This document shows positions 1 to 46,180 of a DNA stretch of 64,000 nucleotides, one piece after another. The stretch covers positions 104,887,125 through 104,951,124 of the forward strand of contig OX465581.1 in the NCBI GenBank assembly GCA_950022655.1. The letters are read 5' to 3'. Source of the stretch: Alentia gelatinosa (taxonomy: Eukaryota > Annelida > Polychaeta > Phyllodocida > Polynoidae). Within the stretch, counting starts at the first letter, position 1, and every line of letters begins with the position of its first letter. The position numbers and the translations under genes were made by a program. The notes beneath the pieces are model-generated. The model was not told the DNA's origin and searched no databases. It saw only the letters and a list, made by a program, of their open reading frames with translations.

Positions 1-1493
1 GGAAGACTCCAGTTAAGATGGACCTTCTGTGGAATTTTATAGGACTTTCTGGGAACTTCTTAAGCAGCCATACTTTGAGTCTCTGAATACTGAACAAAGA
101 AGTGTTGCAGAACTAATGCTTGATGAGGAATTGTATATATATATCCCTGTTTTGTACAGCGCTTTGTTTATGCTCAAGCTAATGACTAATATGAGGCCAA
201 GCTGTGGACGAAAGATGTTTAATTTTTCACGTGAAAAAGACAAATAGGTAGTATACAAGGTATACAGTACACAAAGGTATACGATATTTGTCAACAGTAA
301 ATTTTCATAAATGGAAAAAAACACCCAAAATTTGTTGGGTGGGTGGGAGGTAAAGAAATGTTTTGAGTCTTTGAACGAATTTGAAGAGACTGACACGTGA
401 TGTGACACGTCACGACAGTATGAGTTCTTAAAACGTGCGTTAGATGTCTCTTGCTGCGTTGCCGCGCTTAATACGACAGCTACCTCAAGCCATTAGACTT
501 CACATGTTCGTATTAATGACACAACCCTTTGTTTTTTTATTCCTGTTCAGTGTCTGCCCATTAATTTGGTACTTTGCTCATTCCTCTGATCACATAATTC
601 CCTACGGTACTGAGCATGGCCATCGAAATTGATGCAAGCTTAGTAATTAGACATTTTATACCAGCCATTATTTGTGCTGCCAAATCCAAAGGCCCAGAAT
701 AACATTCAGCAAATGCAGGCCATGTGTAGAACTCAGTTGCCTGTTTATATAGTAGTTCCAAAATGCAGCCATGTTTCCTCAGATAGATATAGAATAGTCA
801 TGGTGCCGATTCAATCCATCATATCATTGAAGCCAACAGGTCTACATCTCCTCCCAATTACTGTTAGAAATATGGGAGATCTAATTCTAACACAATAATG
901 TTCACAGGCTGGAACAACTTTTTTTCTTTTTCAGAAGACTTCTTCATCACGGTAGGCCTTTGCACTTTGTACAGTATTGTGGGAGATGCATTCAGCTCAG
1001 ATTAGAACCCACTGATACTGACTGGAGGACTCTGCTGGCTGGACTGAGGGTCTCTTTCCTCTTTCCTTTCATTGAATCTTGTGCACCCATAAGACAATTA
1101 TATCTACATCTCACTTGAACACAGTATAAATAGGCTCCTCATGAAACACCACCTGAAGTCACCGGTGTGTACTGTCCCCTGACATTATTTGTGCTAGTTA
1201 CAGGCTAGGTCTTTACATGGTTGTTGACTATAGTTTAAATTCTTTTGAAAATGGTTTGAGAAGCCATAAGATTAATCAAAGTAACTTCTTGGGTGCTCCC
1301 TGCAAGTTGGAATAATGAGCGATAATTAGGGACGACTTCTTGGATACAAGAGAAGTTTATATTATGTTTACTGTTCATTCCACAAATTAAGTATCACATA
1401 TTCAATATAGTGTAATATCTTGGAGGACTCTTATGGTTTATATATGGTAAATATCTTTGAGAGAAAATAAGTCATAAAAGGTTATTTGTTTTC
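1..1493. other. Intergenic, no gene seen
   Basis: AT-rich sequence with only short random open frames. I see no conserved motif, RNA gene or clear repeat boundary. It precedes the satellite array. Confidence 0.5.
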
Positions 1494-2410
1494 AAAGGCA
1501 TCTTTACTATATCTTCAGAACTGGCCATAGAATATGTTAATCAACAGTGGTGGCAGGGGGAGCAAAATTAGCTGTATACATGGACCCTGAAAGTACAGAA
1601 CACTAAAAAGTAGCTCAGAATGTTCATAAGGAAGGCTACTACATGGACACATAGCAGAAAGTTGCATATAAAGAGCTCTTATAGTCTTTAGGTACTTTAT
1701 CTTTAGAACTAGCAGTCAAAAATGTCAAACAACAGCAGTGGCTGGGGTATCAAAATTAGTTATATACCTGAATTATAAGATCACAAAACACTAAAAGACA
1801 GCTAGAAATGTTTCCAAGGGATGCCACAATGTGACAAGATGGCAAGAAAACTGTATATAAAAACCTTTAAGACTCCTTAGATACCTCAGAACTGGCTGTT
1901 GCCACAGGGGTGACAAAATAGGTTATATACCTGTATCATGGGATCACAGAACACTAAAAATAGCTCACAATATTTCTAAGGGATGACACAATATGGCCAC
2001 ATAGCAAGAAACTGCATATGAAAAGATTCAATAGCCTTTGGCACTATGTAATTGGAACTGGCTGTCAAAAATATCAAATGACAGTGCTAGTATTGATAGC
2101 AAAATTGGTTATATACCTGGATCCTAAGAGTACAGAACACTAAACAATAGCTTAGAATGTGTCAGAACATGGCAACATAGCAAAGAACTGCATATAAAAA
2201 GGTCCTGTAGTCTTTAGATATTATATGTCTTTAGTACTGGCTGTCAGATATGGCAAAATGGCAAAATGGCAAAATCAGTAATATACCTGAAACCTGGTAT
2301 CACAAAACACTAAAAATAACTCAAAATGTTCCTATATGATGCCACAACATGGTCACATAGCAAAAGAACTGCATCTGAAAAGGTCTTATAATCTTTGAAT
2401 TATTCAAGAA
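1494..2410. repeat. Diverged ~175-bp tandem satellite, about five copies
   Basis: Five successive units share, in the same order, 'actggctgtcaaa', 'ggttatatacct', 'cacagaacactaaaaatagc', 'aagggatgccacaa' and 'catagcaa..aactgcatat' followed by 'tatagtcttta'. The 'aacactaaa' anchor recurs near 1597, 1786, 1946, 2129 and 2304, a spacing of roughly 160-190 bp. The units are diverged by substitutions and small indels, so the array is old. No open frame is conserved across units. Confidence 0.8.
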
Positions 2411-3519
2411 ACAAATATGTGGAAAATTGCAGATGTGTAAAGAGGACATTAATAGTACACACATGAAAAAGGCTGCTGTAGGCCACTCAGAAGACATATT
2501 TTGATTCTGTTTAATGTACTGAGTCTACAAAGGACCAGAATATGGAGTCCAATACCAAAGTTTAATCTAATGAGTCATTGTAATACTTAAAAGAACACAG
2601 AACCAAGTAATGATTTTCAGCACACAGAATTACAGGCATTTTGACAGAAGTTCTCTTCAACAGCAGTTGTCATGGTAATCCGACCACTTGCCAGAGCGAA
2701 AACAAGTAGAAATATCAACTAGAAGGATGAATCTACAAGATAAAACAATAAAACAAATGTTTCCTGGCCCTCAATAGTGTTCCGTACGGGAAAATACGGA
2801 ACACTTTACCTTACACGTTGACTAAAATTTTAATTGTTAGGCCAAAATTGATTATGATTTTTCTTAATTTCTGGTACATAGTAAATATAGAACGACCTAC
2901 CATGCTTGAACAAGCCACAAAACTCGATGATAATATACCTTTTGTATGGAACTCGGCGAAAACGCATCATCTCGTTTTGTAGCTTGTACAGCATGGTCAG
3001 GACGTTCTATATAAATACCTGTTTATAAGGCTACTCATGGCCTATGGTCAGGGGTGGTCATTGCCCCCCCTTGTGTCTCCTCTCTACACCGCGCACCGCA
3101 TTTCTACACCGTGCACCCCATGTGCGCCCCTCCCCCCCCCCCCCCCCCCCCCCCGGTGTCTTAACCAGGAACCTCTCCCCTTCCCTCGCTTCTTGCTTTC
3201 CAGCTCTACCTCTCATTCCTGCTTCAGCTTCCAAACCACACACACCCTTCAGTTTTTCCACCCACCCACCCACCCACACCTATTCTACTTCACCTACCTT
3301 TTTAGGCCTTTTCTTATATTTTCTTATATTATATATTCGATATAATTGACTCCATACTCTATTAGTCAATTATTATTTCATATTTCATTAATTATTAATT
3401 TCAGTAATTAATAATCAATACTTATAAGGACAAACAAAATTCCTTATATCATATAAATTTCAAATAAATTGTATCTGCCCAACTCTGGCTTCCTCTTCTT
3501 TCATCCAGGGATGGGGTAA
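2411..3519. other. Intergenic, low-complexity C-rich stretch
   Basis: Holds a dispersed repeat copy (2780-2900), a 23-base C run at 3132-3154 and pyrimidine-rich sequence to about 3300, then AT-rich sequence. The Pro/Ser-rich open frames here follow from base composition. No gene is seen. Confidence 0.5.
2780..2900 (+). repeat. Dispersed repeat copy A (partner at 36041)
   Basis: Aligns by eye with 36041-36153. Both begin 'ccgtac.ggaaaatac.ga', continue through 'tta..atga' and share 'tttaatttctggtacatagtaaa' apart from single-base changes. Similarity is moderate and the ends are not defined. The motif 'tccgtacgg' also occurs in the foldback at 35057-35251. Confidence 0.5.
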
Positions 3520-4800
3520 TGTACTGGTAGAAATACCAGCATGTGCAATCAGAAAATCACAAGGGATTTAAGGAATCAATACTTTATGAGGAGAGATCAA
3601 AGGATCTCTATTTGCAGATGATGTAACTGGGTTCTTTTCAGAGCCAAAGTTCGCTAAACTCTCTAATGGATATACTCTCCAAGTTAACATTGTTCTCAGG
3701 ATCATCTTTTAAAGAAAGCAAATCTAAGATACTCCTGTTTACTCTAGGAAGTCAGGTGGAAGTGCAAAGATGTTGACAAAATCAAAATATTGGGTATCTT
3801 CTTCACTGGGAAGAATGAAGCCCATGCATCATATATATGGAATTCAAATCAATTGTAACATCCTTCTTGTGGAGAGGGGGTTCAACCAAAATTGCTTATA
3901 AACTTTGATCTTAAATACAAAGGTTGGTGGTCTGATATTGCTAGATCTTGAGCTTATTGTCCAAATGGCTCAGATTCAGTGGGTCAAGAGACTGGTTCAC
4001 CAGGAATGGTCCAACTGGACTTTCCTTTTCAAAGAAATGATTGAATTAGTTCGTCCAACTTCTACTTATTTTTGCATAAGAACCACAAGCATAAATTACC
4101 AGTGCAGAGTGACTTCTATAGAAGTATTTTCATAACCTGGGGAAAATGTTATAACACTCAACCCAGAGATGATATTGAATTTTGTAATGAGGCTTTATGG
4201 GTAAATATATTTATGGAGACAAATCTCAACCAATCTACAATGAAAATCATGTAAAAGAAGGGTATCATATAAATTAAACATCTTTTTAAAGAAGAAGGAA
4301 TGATGTCACATCTGGAAATTAATAATAAAGATGGTACCATGATTGGTTTCCTTGATGTTTTTAGCCTAAGGTCATCCATACCATCTCTGAGGACCTTCAA
4401 ACCTGAAGGGAACCTAGAGAGAGATGAAATACTATTCAAAATTCCAGGAGAAAATCCAATAAACATCCTAAAATCAAAAAGCAAAAGAATTTAAAATATT
4501 CTGTTAGATAGAATAACAGGAAGAGTGAGATGGGGAAGAATATACCCAGAGGTTGAACAGGATTACAAACTATGGGAAAGTATATATGAACTACCCTTTC
4601 AATCAACCAGAGAGACTAAAGCTCAGTTTCTTCAGTACAGGATTTTAAGTATGACTATCACATGTAATGACTACCTGGCTAAATGGAAAATTGTAGAGAC
4701 ACAAGAATGCAACTATTTTGTGCAGAAAGATGATATCATACACTTTCTTGTCAAATGTAGAATAACCAAATCCTTCTGAGCATCGCTATGGCAATTGGTC
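3520..4800 (+). pseudogene. Decayed non-LTR (LINE) retrotransposon, RT and C-terminal part
   Basis: Three pieces of a LINE ORF2-like protein occur in the right order but are broken by stops and frameshifts. Near 3600-3645 a frame reads GSLFADDVTGFF, the family's F/YADD reverse-transcriptase motif. At 3905-4135 a frame reads GGLILLDLELIVQ followed by IQWVKRLV, matching the 'GGLgl.dle..nkalki.WvkRll' segment downstream of RT in L1-like and related LINEs. At 4525-4779 another frame has the C-terminal tail, with LQYRILSM, a lysine-tryptophan stretch and an HFLVKC motif. No 5' end, ORF1 or poly(A) tail was found. Because several frames are needed, it cannot be functional. The clade is not determined. 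Confidence 0.78.
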
Positions 4801-5393
4801 AAGAATATAATAGGAGTGGACTTCTCCAATTTAACAACAAAAGATATTATATTTGGTATAACAAATCACTTAAAAAGTAAAAGGAACAGAATGTTGAACT
4901 ATATAATAATTCATGCTAACATGTATATCCATTGACAGAAATTGTCTTATATTAAAAATCTTGAAGTTCTGGCCTTTGTGCAGGAGCTCAAAGAATGATG
5001 GTTGAGAGATATGTTTGTACTGTGGAAAATGCATACCACAGATTTGGTTTCCTAGAAAACCTATGGAAAATCTTTTTAAAAAAATGAGGTAAAATCCAAT
5101 GTATAACACCAAAATGACCAAAAGTTGTATTATCAAATGTATGTCTGTCATTTTCAGTTGGAAAGGTCGGTTCCTTCCTCCAGGTGTGTAATGTTTGTGT
5201 ATAAAGTCTATTTCCTTTCAGATTCTCTAGTGGTTAATTAATGCTGGCTTTAGGATATCAACTTAAATTTGTAAAAGGAAAGGTATCAAGTGGTGAACAG
5301 TGTATTATAGCCAAGAATTTTTCATCAATCCACTAAGATAACATGTATCAAGACTCTTTCTTGAAGTGGCAAAGGTTAAATCTGTAATGTAGC
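4801..5393. other. No gene seen
   Basis: AT-rich sequence following the LINE remnant, possibly its degraded 3' part up to about 4870. No coherent motif is visible. Confidence 0.4.
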
Positions 5394-5603
5394 AAAGCTA
5401 TGTAAGGCCACTAAAAAAAAAACCTTGTTTCTCATCACAGAGCCATGAAAAATCTGACGAGGGCGGTTTTTTTTTGCTGGATCAGAGATGGCCGATGGAC
5501 GTCAGACCAACTTATTTAGGTCATATCTTGACCTCTTACTTTAAGTTCCTAATATCTCACTCATTTTACTGTGTGTAATTGTCTCTGTATTAGATGTTTA
5601 TTA

Positions 5604-6880
5604 TAATGCTAGGTTTACACAATCACCCAAACAGTCCCGACATGCCATCGCCATATCTCGACGGATACTTTGGAGTTAGCCATATGTTGTCAGCATTGCG
5701 AATCATAAGTCAACTTAACTGTCGGGGCATTGCCAGGGAAAGTTTCTGACTGTCAAAAAATCTGCCATGACAATCCCAGCAACTCCCCATGGTTTATGAC
5801 CATCAGGGTTCCACTTAAGTGGACGAGGCTTCCACCATGCAGCGTAGCTCAACTGAAGTCGACGGGCTTTGTGGTCGTAAATCGCCGGGGTCCAGTCGCG
5901 GACTTCGCAAAGAGGCCATCGATTTGCCTCCAGTCCCGACAGGAAGCCTGACGACTTAAGTCGAGCCAAGTTTGTTGCAGCCAGTGCATACACCAGGGGG
6001 TAATAAAGCCAGATGACTTACGGCGACCTTCGTTTGATGTTCACGTCCACCTAAGGCCTAGTAGGTCGACTTACAACCGGGTGAGATTCATTCCCATCGA
6101 CTTGCATCCATGTTTGGTATACATAAGACGGCGGGGCGGAGAGGTATTCATTTCACTTCGAGTAGCCCTCAACGACACATCACTCTCTACCTGGTCCAAG
6201 AAAATGCCTCCGAAGAAGCAGAAGCATAGTAAGGCTACTACTACTTCTACTACAACCACTACTACTGCTGAGATACCTTCTGATGCACCAGATGTTCCAC
6301 CAGGTCCACCAGATACACCTGAGACTGCTACTGCTGTTCAGCCCATTGCACATCTGCATGAGTCTTAGTCAGAAGACCAGGGAACCCGTACCAAAAACAG
6401 AGCAAGAGTCGTCAGAGGCAGACGACGCAGACTCTTGACCAAGTTCACATCCATGTGCCTGCCGTGAACCACAATGATCTGATCAAAAAGGTCAGGCTCC
6501 ATTCAAAGGTAGTTGTGGAAGATGGCCTTATCTCCAACATGCAGCTCCTGACTCAGCAAAGTGGCAAATTGTCCATACAACTGGTGTGTGGATTCAGGTA
6601 ACCAATCGCAAACCCAGATACTGCATTTTCTCCTGTGGTGCTTCCCGGAATGGGTTCCCGTGACACTCACTTCCATGAGGCAGCGGGAGTCCTAAGCTCT
6701 ATTCTTCCACTTTCTGATAAGAGAAGCTACGAGTGCTACAATGATACACACAAACACCACTTCAACATTGGTGAATACCATGGCGAGGTGTAAAGGCGAG
6801 TGAAGGTGAGGTGAGGTGTTATGATTCACTCAAAATCCATTGCCGGAACAGTCGGGGGTGATGGTGTAAATCTAGCATAA
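5604..6880. mobile_element. PIF/Harbinger-like DNA transposon with TAA target duplication
   Basis: The left end at 5607 reads TGCTAGGTTTACACAATCAC. The right end, read inward from 6877 on the minus strand, is TGCTAGATTTACACCATCAC, a ~22-bp terminal inverted repeat with two mismatches. Both ends are flanked by TAA (5604-5606 and 6878-6880). A 3-bp TWA duplication is characteristic of PIF/Harbinger. The interior (1271 bp) contains a short open frame at 6204 but no recognisable transposase, so this copy is probably non-autonomous or decayed. The superfamily rests on the TSD and TIRs only. Confidence 0.72.
6204..6368 (+). pseudogene. Short Lys/Thr/Pro-rich open frame inside the Harbinger-like element
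   Basis: A 54-codon frame starts MPPKKQKHSK, continues through a Thr run encoded by ACT/ACA triplets and a Pro/Asp-rich stretch, and stops at TAG. The same frame stays open for about 35 codons after that TAG and is strongly basic (RGRRRR). A different frame is then open to about 6599. This looks like a broken transposon protein, perhaps the DNA-binding partner ORF that Harbingers carry, but no domain is identifiable. An upstream in-frame ATG at 6081 exists; the 6204 start is preferred because its local context (aaaATGcc) is better. Confidence 0.3.
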
Positions 6881-6901
6881 CCCTGTGTAAGTGGCCACCC
6901 C

Positions 6902-6936
6902 ATCAATTATGTGTATTCAAGATACACATAATTGAT
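6902..6936. repeat. Perfect 15-bp hairpin
   Basis: 'atcaattatgtgtat' (6902-6916) is followed after 5 bases by its exact reverse complement (6922-6936). It lies 22 bp beyond the right TAA of the Harbinger-like element. No function is inferred. Confidence 0.75.
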
Positions 6937-7148
6937 ACACTTGATGCATCACTTTTGCCATCCACATAACCACATTGAATGCATTCCTGACATCAGGAGC
7001 TCTAATTTGATACCAAATACTCATACCTTTCATGATTTTTTATCATGGTTCATCTTATCTAAAAAAAAAAAAAGTTTAAGTAAATAAAAACGTTTTTGCT
7101 GACGCGCGCGGTGATGAGAAACAAGTTGGCTTTTTTAAGTGGTCTAAG

Positions 7149-7561
7149 GTATAAAAACTTTATCTCAGATCCAGATTAGCTAAAGCATTAAGAGCTACAA
7201 CAAATAGAAGATAAGAATATGAACGATGCTGTATATTGTTTTTGAAGAAATCTGTATTTGATGTTTTGGAATTAAAATTTCTTTTCTCACTACCTATTAT
7301 CCCATCCTATCCTATCTCATCATTATTAGCCCATAGGCGTAAATGCTTATATTTTACACAAGGAATACTTTCAAAATGCCTTGAGAACGACGGTTCTGAG
7401 AGCCGACTGATGTAAGCTGTTGTATCTACAATGAGGGACCGGGCGGAAGAACGGCTATGCCGAGCCCGTGAATTCTGTAAGGATGTTTACCCTAATAAAA
7501 AAAATAAATTTTAAAACAACTAAATATGTCCCATCCGATATGACTGTGTCAAAACCATACT
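7149..7561. other. No gene seen
   Basis: AT-rich sequence with a few GC-rich patches near 7380-7470. No feature is recognised. Confidence 0.4.
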
Positions 7562-7865
7562 ATCGTAAAACTGGATAAGGTTTAATCTTGTCCACCGTAT
7601 TCCACGACTGGAGTTTGGCAAAGTGACTTCATGAGGCGAAGCCGAGTGAAGTCCGGAGCCAAAACTTCAGGAGTGTAATGCGGTGGCCAAGATTAAAACG
7701 AATCAGGTTTTGATTTTATCCTACCCTATCTCCTCAAATTTGGAATATTATGTGATAACAATGCTGTATGCCACTAGTGGCATATAAAACTCCGTATGCC
7801 AGTCAGCGTGGCATACGGAAACCCAATGTTAAGCCTATGGGATTTTATATTAGGGGTAGGATAAA
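7562..7865 (+). mobile_element. Structured MITE-like repeat, copy 1
   Basis: The same sequence occurs on the other strand at 61767-61998. Shared blocks are 'tcgtaaaact', 'cacgactggagtttggca', 'gtgacttcatga', 'tattatgtgataacaat', 'tatgccactagtgg', 'cgtatgccagtcagcgtgg' and 'taggggtaggata'. It is rich in internal inverted repeats, for example CCGTATGCCA...TGGCATACGG and GACTTCA...TGAAGTC. This copy carries about 60 bp (near 7630-7690) that the other lacks. No open frame is present, so it is non-autonomous. The superfamily is not assigned. Confidence 0.75.
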
Positions 7866-10800
7866 GTGAGGTATATGCCATCAGATATGAAATTTTTCAT
7901 GTCATATAGTAAAGTTTGACTCATCAGATATGAGCGCTCAAATATCACATTCTTTATCAATAATTCTTGGTTTCCATTTCTCGTAGCATAGTGCAATACA
8001 TTTCAAATGCTTGGCTGCTGTACTTTCGCTAATCCTGCATTCAATGGACCGTATCCGAGCTCATCCTGCACTCAAAATGTAAGGGATCACAGTCTGTGAC
8101 GACTTCTTGTAGGGGAGTTCAGTGCTCTAAGTAGCAAAGCAATATTTATACTTCACTTAGAGATTCGTAAATAGGGCATCCGTAAGCTGACCGATACCAT
8201 GTTAGTTGTTACAAGAATTCTTAGTTTTTGCCCCCTTTTCGAATACCACGTGCTCTTCACATATTTGGGACGGGGTTCAATAATCAATTATCCTTTGGTT
8301 TTCTATGTTGCTATATCAGTAATTTCAAACAGAAGAGAAGATTTTGTGCAGAAAAGAATAAGTGTACACCCTTAGTAAATTGGAGAGGAGTTGAGCATCC
8401 GCTAGATGCTGTGGCCACCTACCGGATGTTCTCATAAACCACACAATTTCCTAGCGGTTAAAAATTCAACAGAGAAAGCAAAAGATGGGCACGGCACTCT
8501 CTACTCCCTCCGATCCCTATCGGGCCTCTGTTCATCTACTGTTAGTTTATATCACAATTTCCCACATCTAATTCTCACCTATATTTATATGCTCCAAATT
8601 TGAGATAAGGCTTTGATATTTCTATTTTATTCCCTAGGCATTTTGGAGAATCCCAATGGTCCAACTATCTTAAATAGGCCTTGTTAACAGTTATCATTTG
8701 TTATCAAGGCATTCCACCTTGGCTTTGTCTGCATTTAATGGAATTTCAATTATATGCTCTCCCTGTATTTGAGTCCGTATTAAGATATATGAACACAAGG
8801 TAATACAGATTTAGAAGAGGTTCTCTAGAAAATCAACTAGGAAACATTGATCAATGGATACAGTTTATTCAGTACACATTGAGACCATGGACTATACAAT
8901 ATTTCAATCTACCGAAAGGTTGCAAAATGTACTTGGTAAAGGACACATTAGGAGGTTCACTTTGCAGATTAAGCTATGACATGACTCCTGCATGGAGGCA
9001 ATAAATCAGAAATGCATAAAGATATGCATATTCCGACTTCCAGAGATGTAAGGCAAAATATTTAATAATAACTTTGTTACTTTTTCCATAGTGTAAGTTT
9101 CTACACTGCATTATATTAGTGTGCCTTCTGCCAGGTGCTATTAACGATATTTATCCTTTAAGACATGAGGACATCCTTAGAATATACACGTACACGCATA
9201 TCATATATAAACATATTGACATATGCACATATACCTATATGTATATAGCTTTCTATACATATGTATATATGTATATATCTATATCTATATATAAATATAT
9301 CTAGCTATATCACAGATTCTACTGTTAAATAACGACAATTTTTATTTTGACATCGACCGCAGAATGCCAGTTATAAATGTTATTTCCAGAAAGCATCCTA
9401 TCATTTCATTATTTTCCGAAGGTGCTCACTGCGTACAGAGACCAGCTGAAACAATTTACAATAAATGTACCCAGATACAGTAAAGACGGAGCGGACAAGG
9501 CTTGAACAACAATAAAATCTCCAGCCTTGGATACAACAGAGCTGCCCAAATTAGGCTTTCTCCCAGGTACCATGGACGGATGCATAAACCTGCCCTAGGA
9601 TACTGAAGTGACGACAAAGCCTATGAAGCTAAGTGCAATGCTTCGGTTTAGAAAACAGTAGACCTACACTACATCAACACGGCTATGCGTGCACTCGTCA
9701 AGGCATTTTAGGGGCAGAGATAGATCACAATAAACTCATGGATTCCCATTAACGTACTGATTCTATTAATGTCCACAGAACTATTACAGCGGCAGAAGTG
9801 ACTATTTTACATTATTTGAACATAGGCAGTTCTATACTGGCCTTGTGTCTGTTCTGCAAAAGGAGTAAACACCCCGAAAGGTGAAAGACAACACCAATCG
9901 ACTTTTTAATCATTTAAAATAAAAAGGCAACTTGATGAAATTAAGCATTCAATATTCATTGGCATCGAATGATAAATTCTTAAAATGTTTCATAACAAGC
10001 GAAATTAGCAAGCACAGATAGTTCAATTAAGCAATACATGGATTCATTTATAATGTAAACAAATCTCTATATCTATCCAGGGTTAATTACACAACCATGT
10101 CATGTGTAAACATTTGCTTCAAGTGGACGATAATCAATTCACCATGCGTATATTCTTGAGAAGGCAGAGGAATTATGCTGACGCAAAATGTTGTTATTCA
10201 ATAACCTCAAAGACTATCTCAAATTAGAGTGCAGGTATTCTATTGCTATGTACCACTGGTATAAAACTCTTGAAATCACTTTATATATTGACCGCTTTGA
10301 ATATAATCAATCGTTCCAAACTAAACCCTGAGACTTTGTGAGGTTTTCTTTTATTACAATGCGTTTATCACAATCAGTGATCAACAAACTAAAAAACGCG
10401 TGGATTTTTTTTCCAATAACCTGAGGAACTCACAAACCTACTTACATTTGCTCGATAACGTTTTAACTGTCAATCAACGACTGCTTGTTCGGTGTTTAAA
10501 CCGGAGTTCTGATTAACTGTAAGTCTTTAAAGGGCAGCCGTTATTTATCAACCATGCTATATTCGTTGTTATTAATGTCTTAAGAGAAGGAGAGCATTGG
10601 CATGAGACACTTTAATGCAATTGCTCTTGGTCTCCACGAGAAGTATATGAATATTGATTTGCTCGCAATTCTTAATAAGACATGCTCTAAGCCTAGAACA
10701 AAGTGGCATAGTTATCAGATAAATATTGGTATGCGAGTCCATACTTGTCTGGTTCTCTCAGTGGCACCGTTGTATCACTGATTAAGCTGATTGCTAGCTG

Positions 10801-11810
10801 TAGAAAGGAAACTTACTGTAGCAGTGTCTGCAACACTTCAAAATATCATCACTTTACATACGCAACATGTTGTCCGTGCCCAGTACCTTTAAATGAAGAC
10901 AGCGAGCTGAAGCCCATTTGCTGCTTGATGATCTTCTTCGCGTTTTCTCACTGGTTGAAATTACCCATTAAGGAAATTACGTGTAGTTGAATAAGTTTCA
11001 TATTCCAGGTTTGTTTTCTACAGACGAAAGATGAGGTCTTAGATATTCCGATTTATTTTGTATTCCATGGTTATAGGGCATTCCTTAACTATCAGCTTTT
11101 GCAGTAATAACGAATCGTATATATATCTATACATATATATAGCTATACATATATGTATATATTAATTTCTAAGGCCTAAATGCTAGTTACCTCTACTTGT
11201 AGACCAAATTGATTAGGATATTCTTAGTGATTTTTCTTTCTTTCCGTCTGAAAATCTAAATTGCTCTTTGTATAGGAAGAATGCACCAAATAAGATATCC
11301 ACACTTTTTTTCTTTTTTTTTCCATCTGGGGAAAGTAACACTTGCGACAAACCTAGCTAACAATACCCCAATTTTAACACGCCAATTATCGTTGCCTTCA
11401 CATGGGCACTGAAACCGACAAAATCCTGAAGATGAACTTTTCTATTTACATGTGCGTGAAGAGTGCAGATGTGCGTGTATCTTGCAAAGAAGTCAATGAG
11501 ACCAAAAAAAAAAAAGAATCGAGAGCTTTGGCAGTCCCACCCACAAGCATTTGATCGATGCTGGGGGTGTGTAGCATGAGGCTTCATGGGGTCCTCTGCT
11601 AACACTTGTTCTTCTCTTGAAATGCCGATGAGCTCCTGGTTCTAGGCATGCAGTTTTGACAGGGGAGACGTGCAGTCCAGAGTTGCAGAAAGTGGAATGG
11701 TAGTGGAGTGGAGTGGAATTTCACACTGTGTAGGCCTCCAGGATTAGTCGTCAGTGCTTCATATCTGTAGCTCAGTTCGCGTCAGGACGACAAACCCCTT
11801 GACCTTGCAG
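7866..11810. other. Region downstream of CDKL1, no gene seen
   Basis: AT-rich sequence with TATA/TATG microsatellites at about 9180-9305 and 11118-11165. It must hold the CDKL1 3' UTR directly below 11811. No strong nearby poly(A) signal stands out on the minus strand; an AATAAA lies at 11052-11057. Open frames here are short and show no motif. Confidence 0.45.
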
Positions 11811-45279
<33,469 letters not shown>

Positions 45280-46165
45280 ATTGGAGCTTAACCCCCCCCC
45301 CCCCCCCCCCCCAAAAAAAGAAAAAAGTTGACCTTCTTTACATTGATTATTTTAAAGTATAGCACCAGTAAGGAAAACAAAAAACTGGTGTTTAAGCAAA
45401 AAAAAGGTTGGTTCCCTTTACATAGATTGAAATACTGAATATGAAAGAAATATTGAAAAGAGGGTTGCCCCCTCCTTGAATAAAGGTGGTCCTCCATGGA
45501 AATATTGACAATAATTGCTGCTCCCACCAAAACAAGGTGATTAACCCCCTCACCCACCCTTGGAATTCCCACCTCAAAATTACCCCTGCCCCCAAAAAAG
45601 AGAAAGAAATTCCTCCCTCAAAATAAAGAGATTGGGTCCCGACAGAAATACCAAAACCGATTTGACCCCCCTGTAGAAAGAAGTTTTGCACCCCAAGAAA
45701 ATGTTTTCTCAGGCCTCCCCCTCCCTCCCATGAAAATACTCAAAAGTTAGGCTGACCCCTGCCCCATAAAAACATTCCCTTCGAAGTAAAAGGAGAGAAA
45801 AAAACCGAATTGCATGCGAAAGTTGAGTCCACTTCCCAGGGAATGCAATAACCCCCCCCCCCCCCCCCCCCCTTATTGGAAATACTGAAAAGTAAGTCTC
45901 CCGGCCCCACCCCTTTCACCCTGCTTGGAATTTCTGAAAAATACCCCCCTTCACAACATACACACCGAAGCTACCGAGTACACTGACGTCCCACCGAACA
46001 CCGAGCCCCACCGAAATGTGAGCTCGGTGGACGCTGGGTATAAATACAGGAGGCGACAGGGGACCTTTTTTGGGGGGTATTGTGAGGGGCAACTTTTTTT
46101 CAGTATTCCCATAGGGGGCAACTTTTTTGGTTCACTATTTCAACCAGGGGTCTTTTTTAGCTAAT
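45280..46165. repeat. Degenerate G-run / 'CAACTTTTTTGGTATT' repeat block
   Basis: Imperfect ~30-40-bp units alternate a G run, 'ggcaactttttt', and 'ggtattcc' or 'gaaatactgaaa', on the minus strand to about 45990 and on the plus strand at 46050-46160. The same texture recurs at 48560-48720, 49270-49460, 56690-56850, 58900-59350 and 59720-59840. Long C runs sit at 45292-45312 and 45853-45872. The Gly/Phe-rich open frames are by-products. Confidence 0.65.
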
Positions 46166-46180
46166 CAATTGATTTTTGTA

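Larger units (their letters stand above)
5404..7148. mobile_element. Outer inverted-repeat element, interrupted by a nested insertion
   Basis: Sequence 5404-5438 ('...ccactaaaaaa' then 'cttgtttctcatcac') reappears in inverse orientation at 7111-7148 ('gtgatgagaaacaag' then 'ttttttaagtgg'). The roughly 35-bp arms match apart from A-run length and a few changes. They enclose the Harbinger-like element at 5607-6877. Removing that insertion leaves an element of about 470 bp, so the arms are plausibly the terminal repeats of an older MITE. No target duplication was established. Confidence 0.55.

Noticed and set aside
3037..3349. Pro-rich frames of about 100 codons on both strands
   Set aside because: Caused by the C run and pyrimidine-rich sequence; no conserved features.
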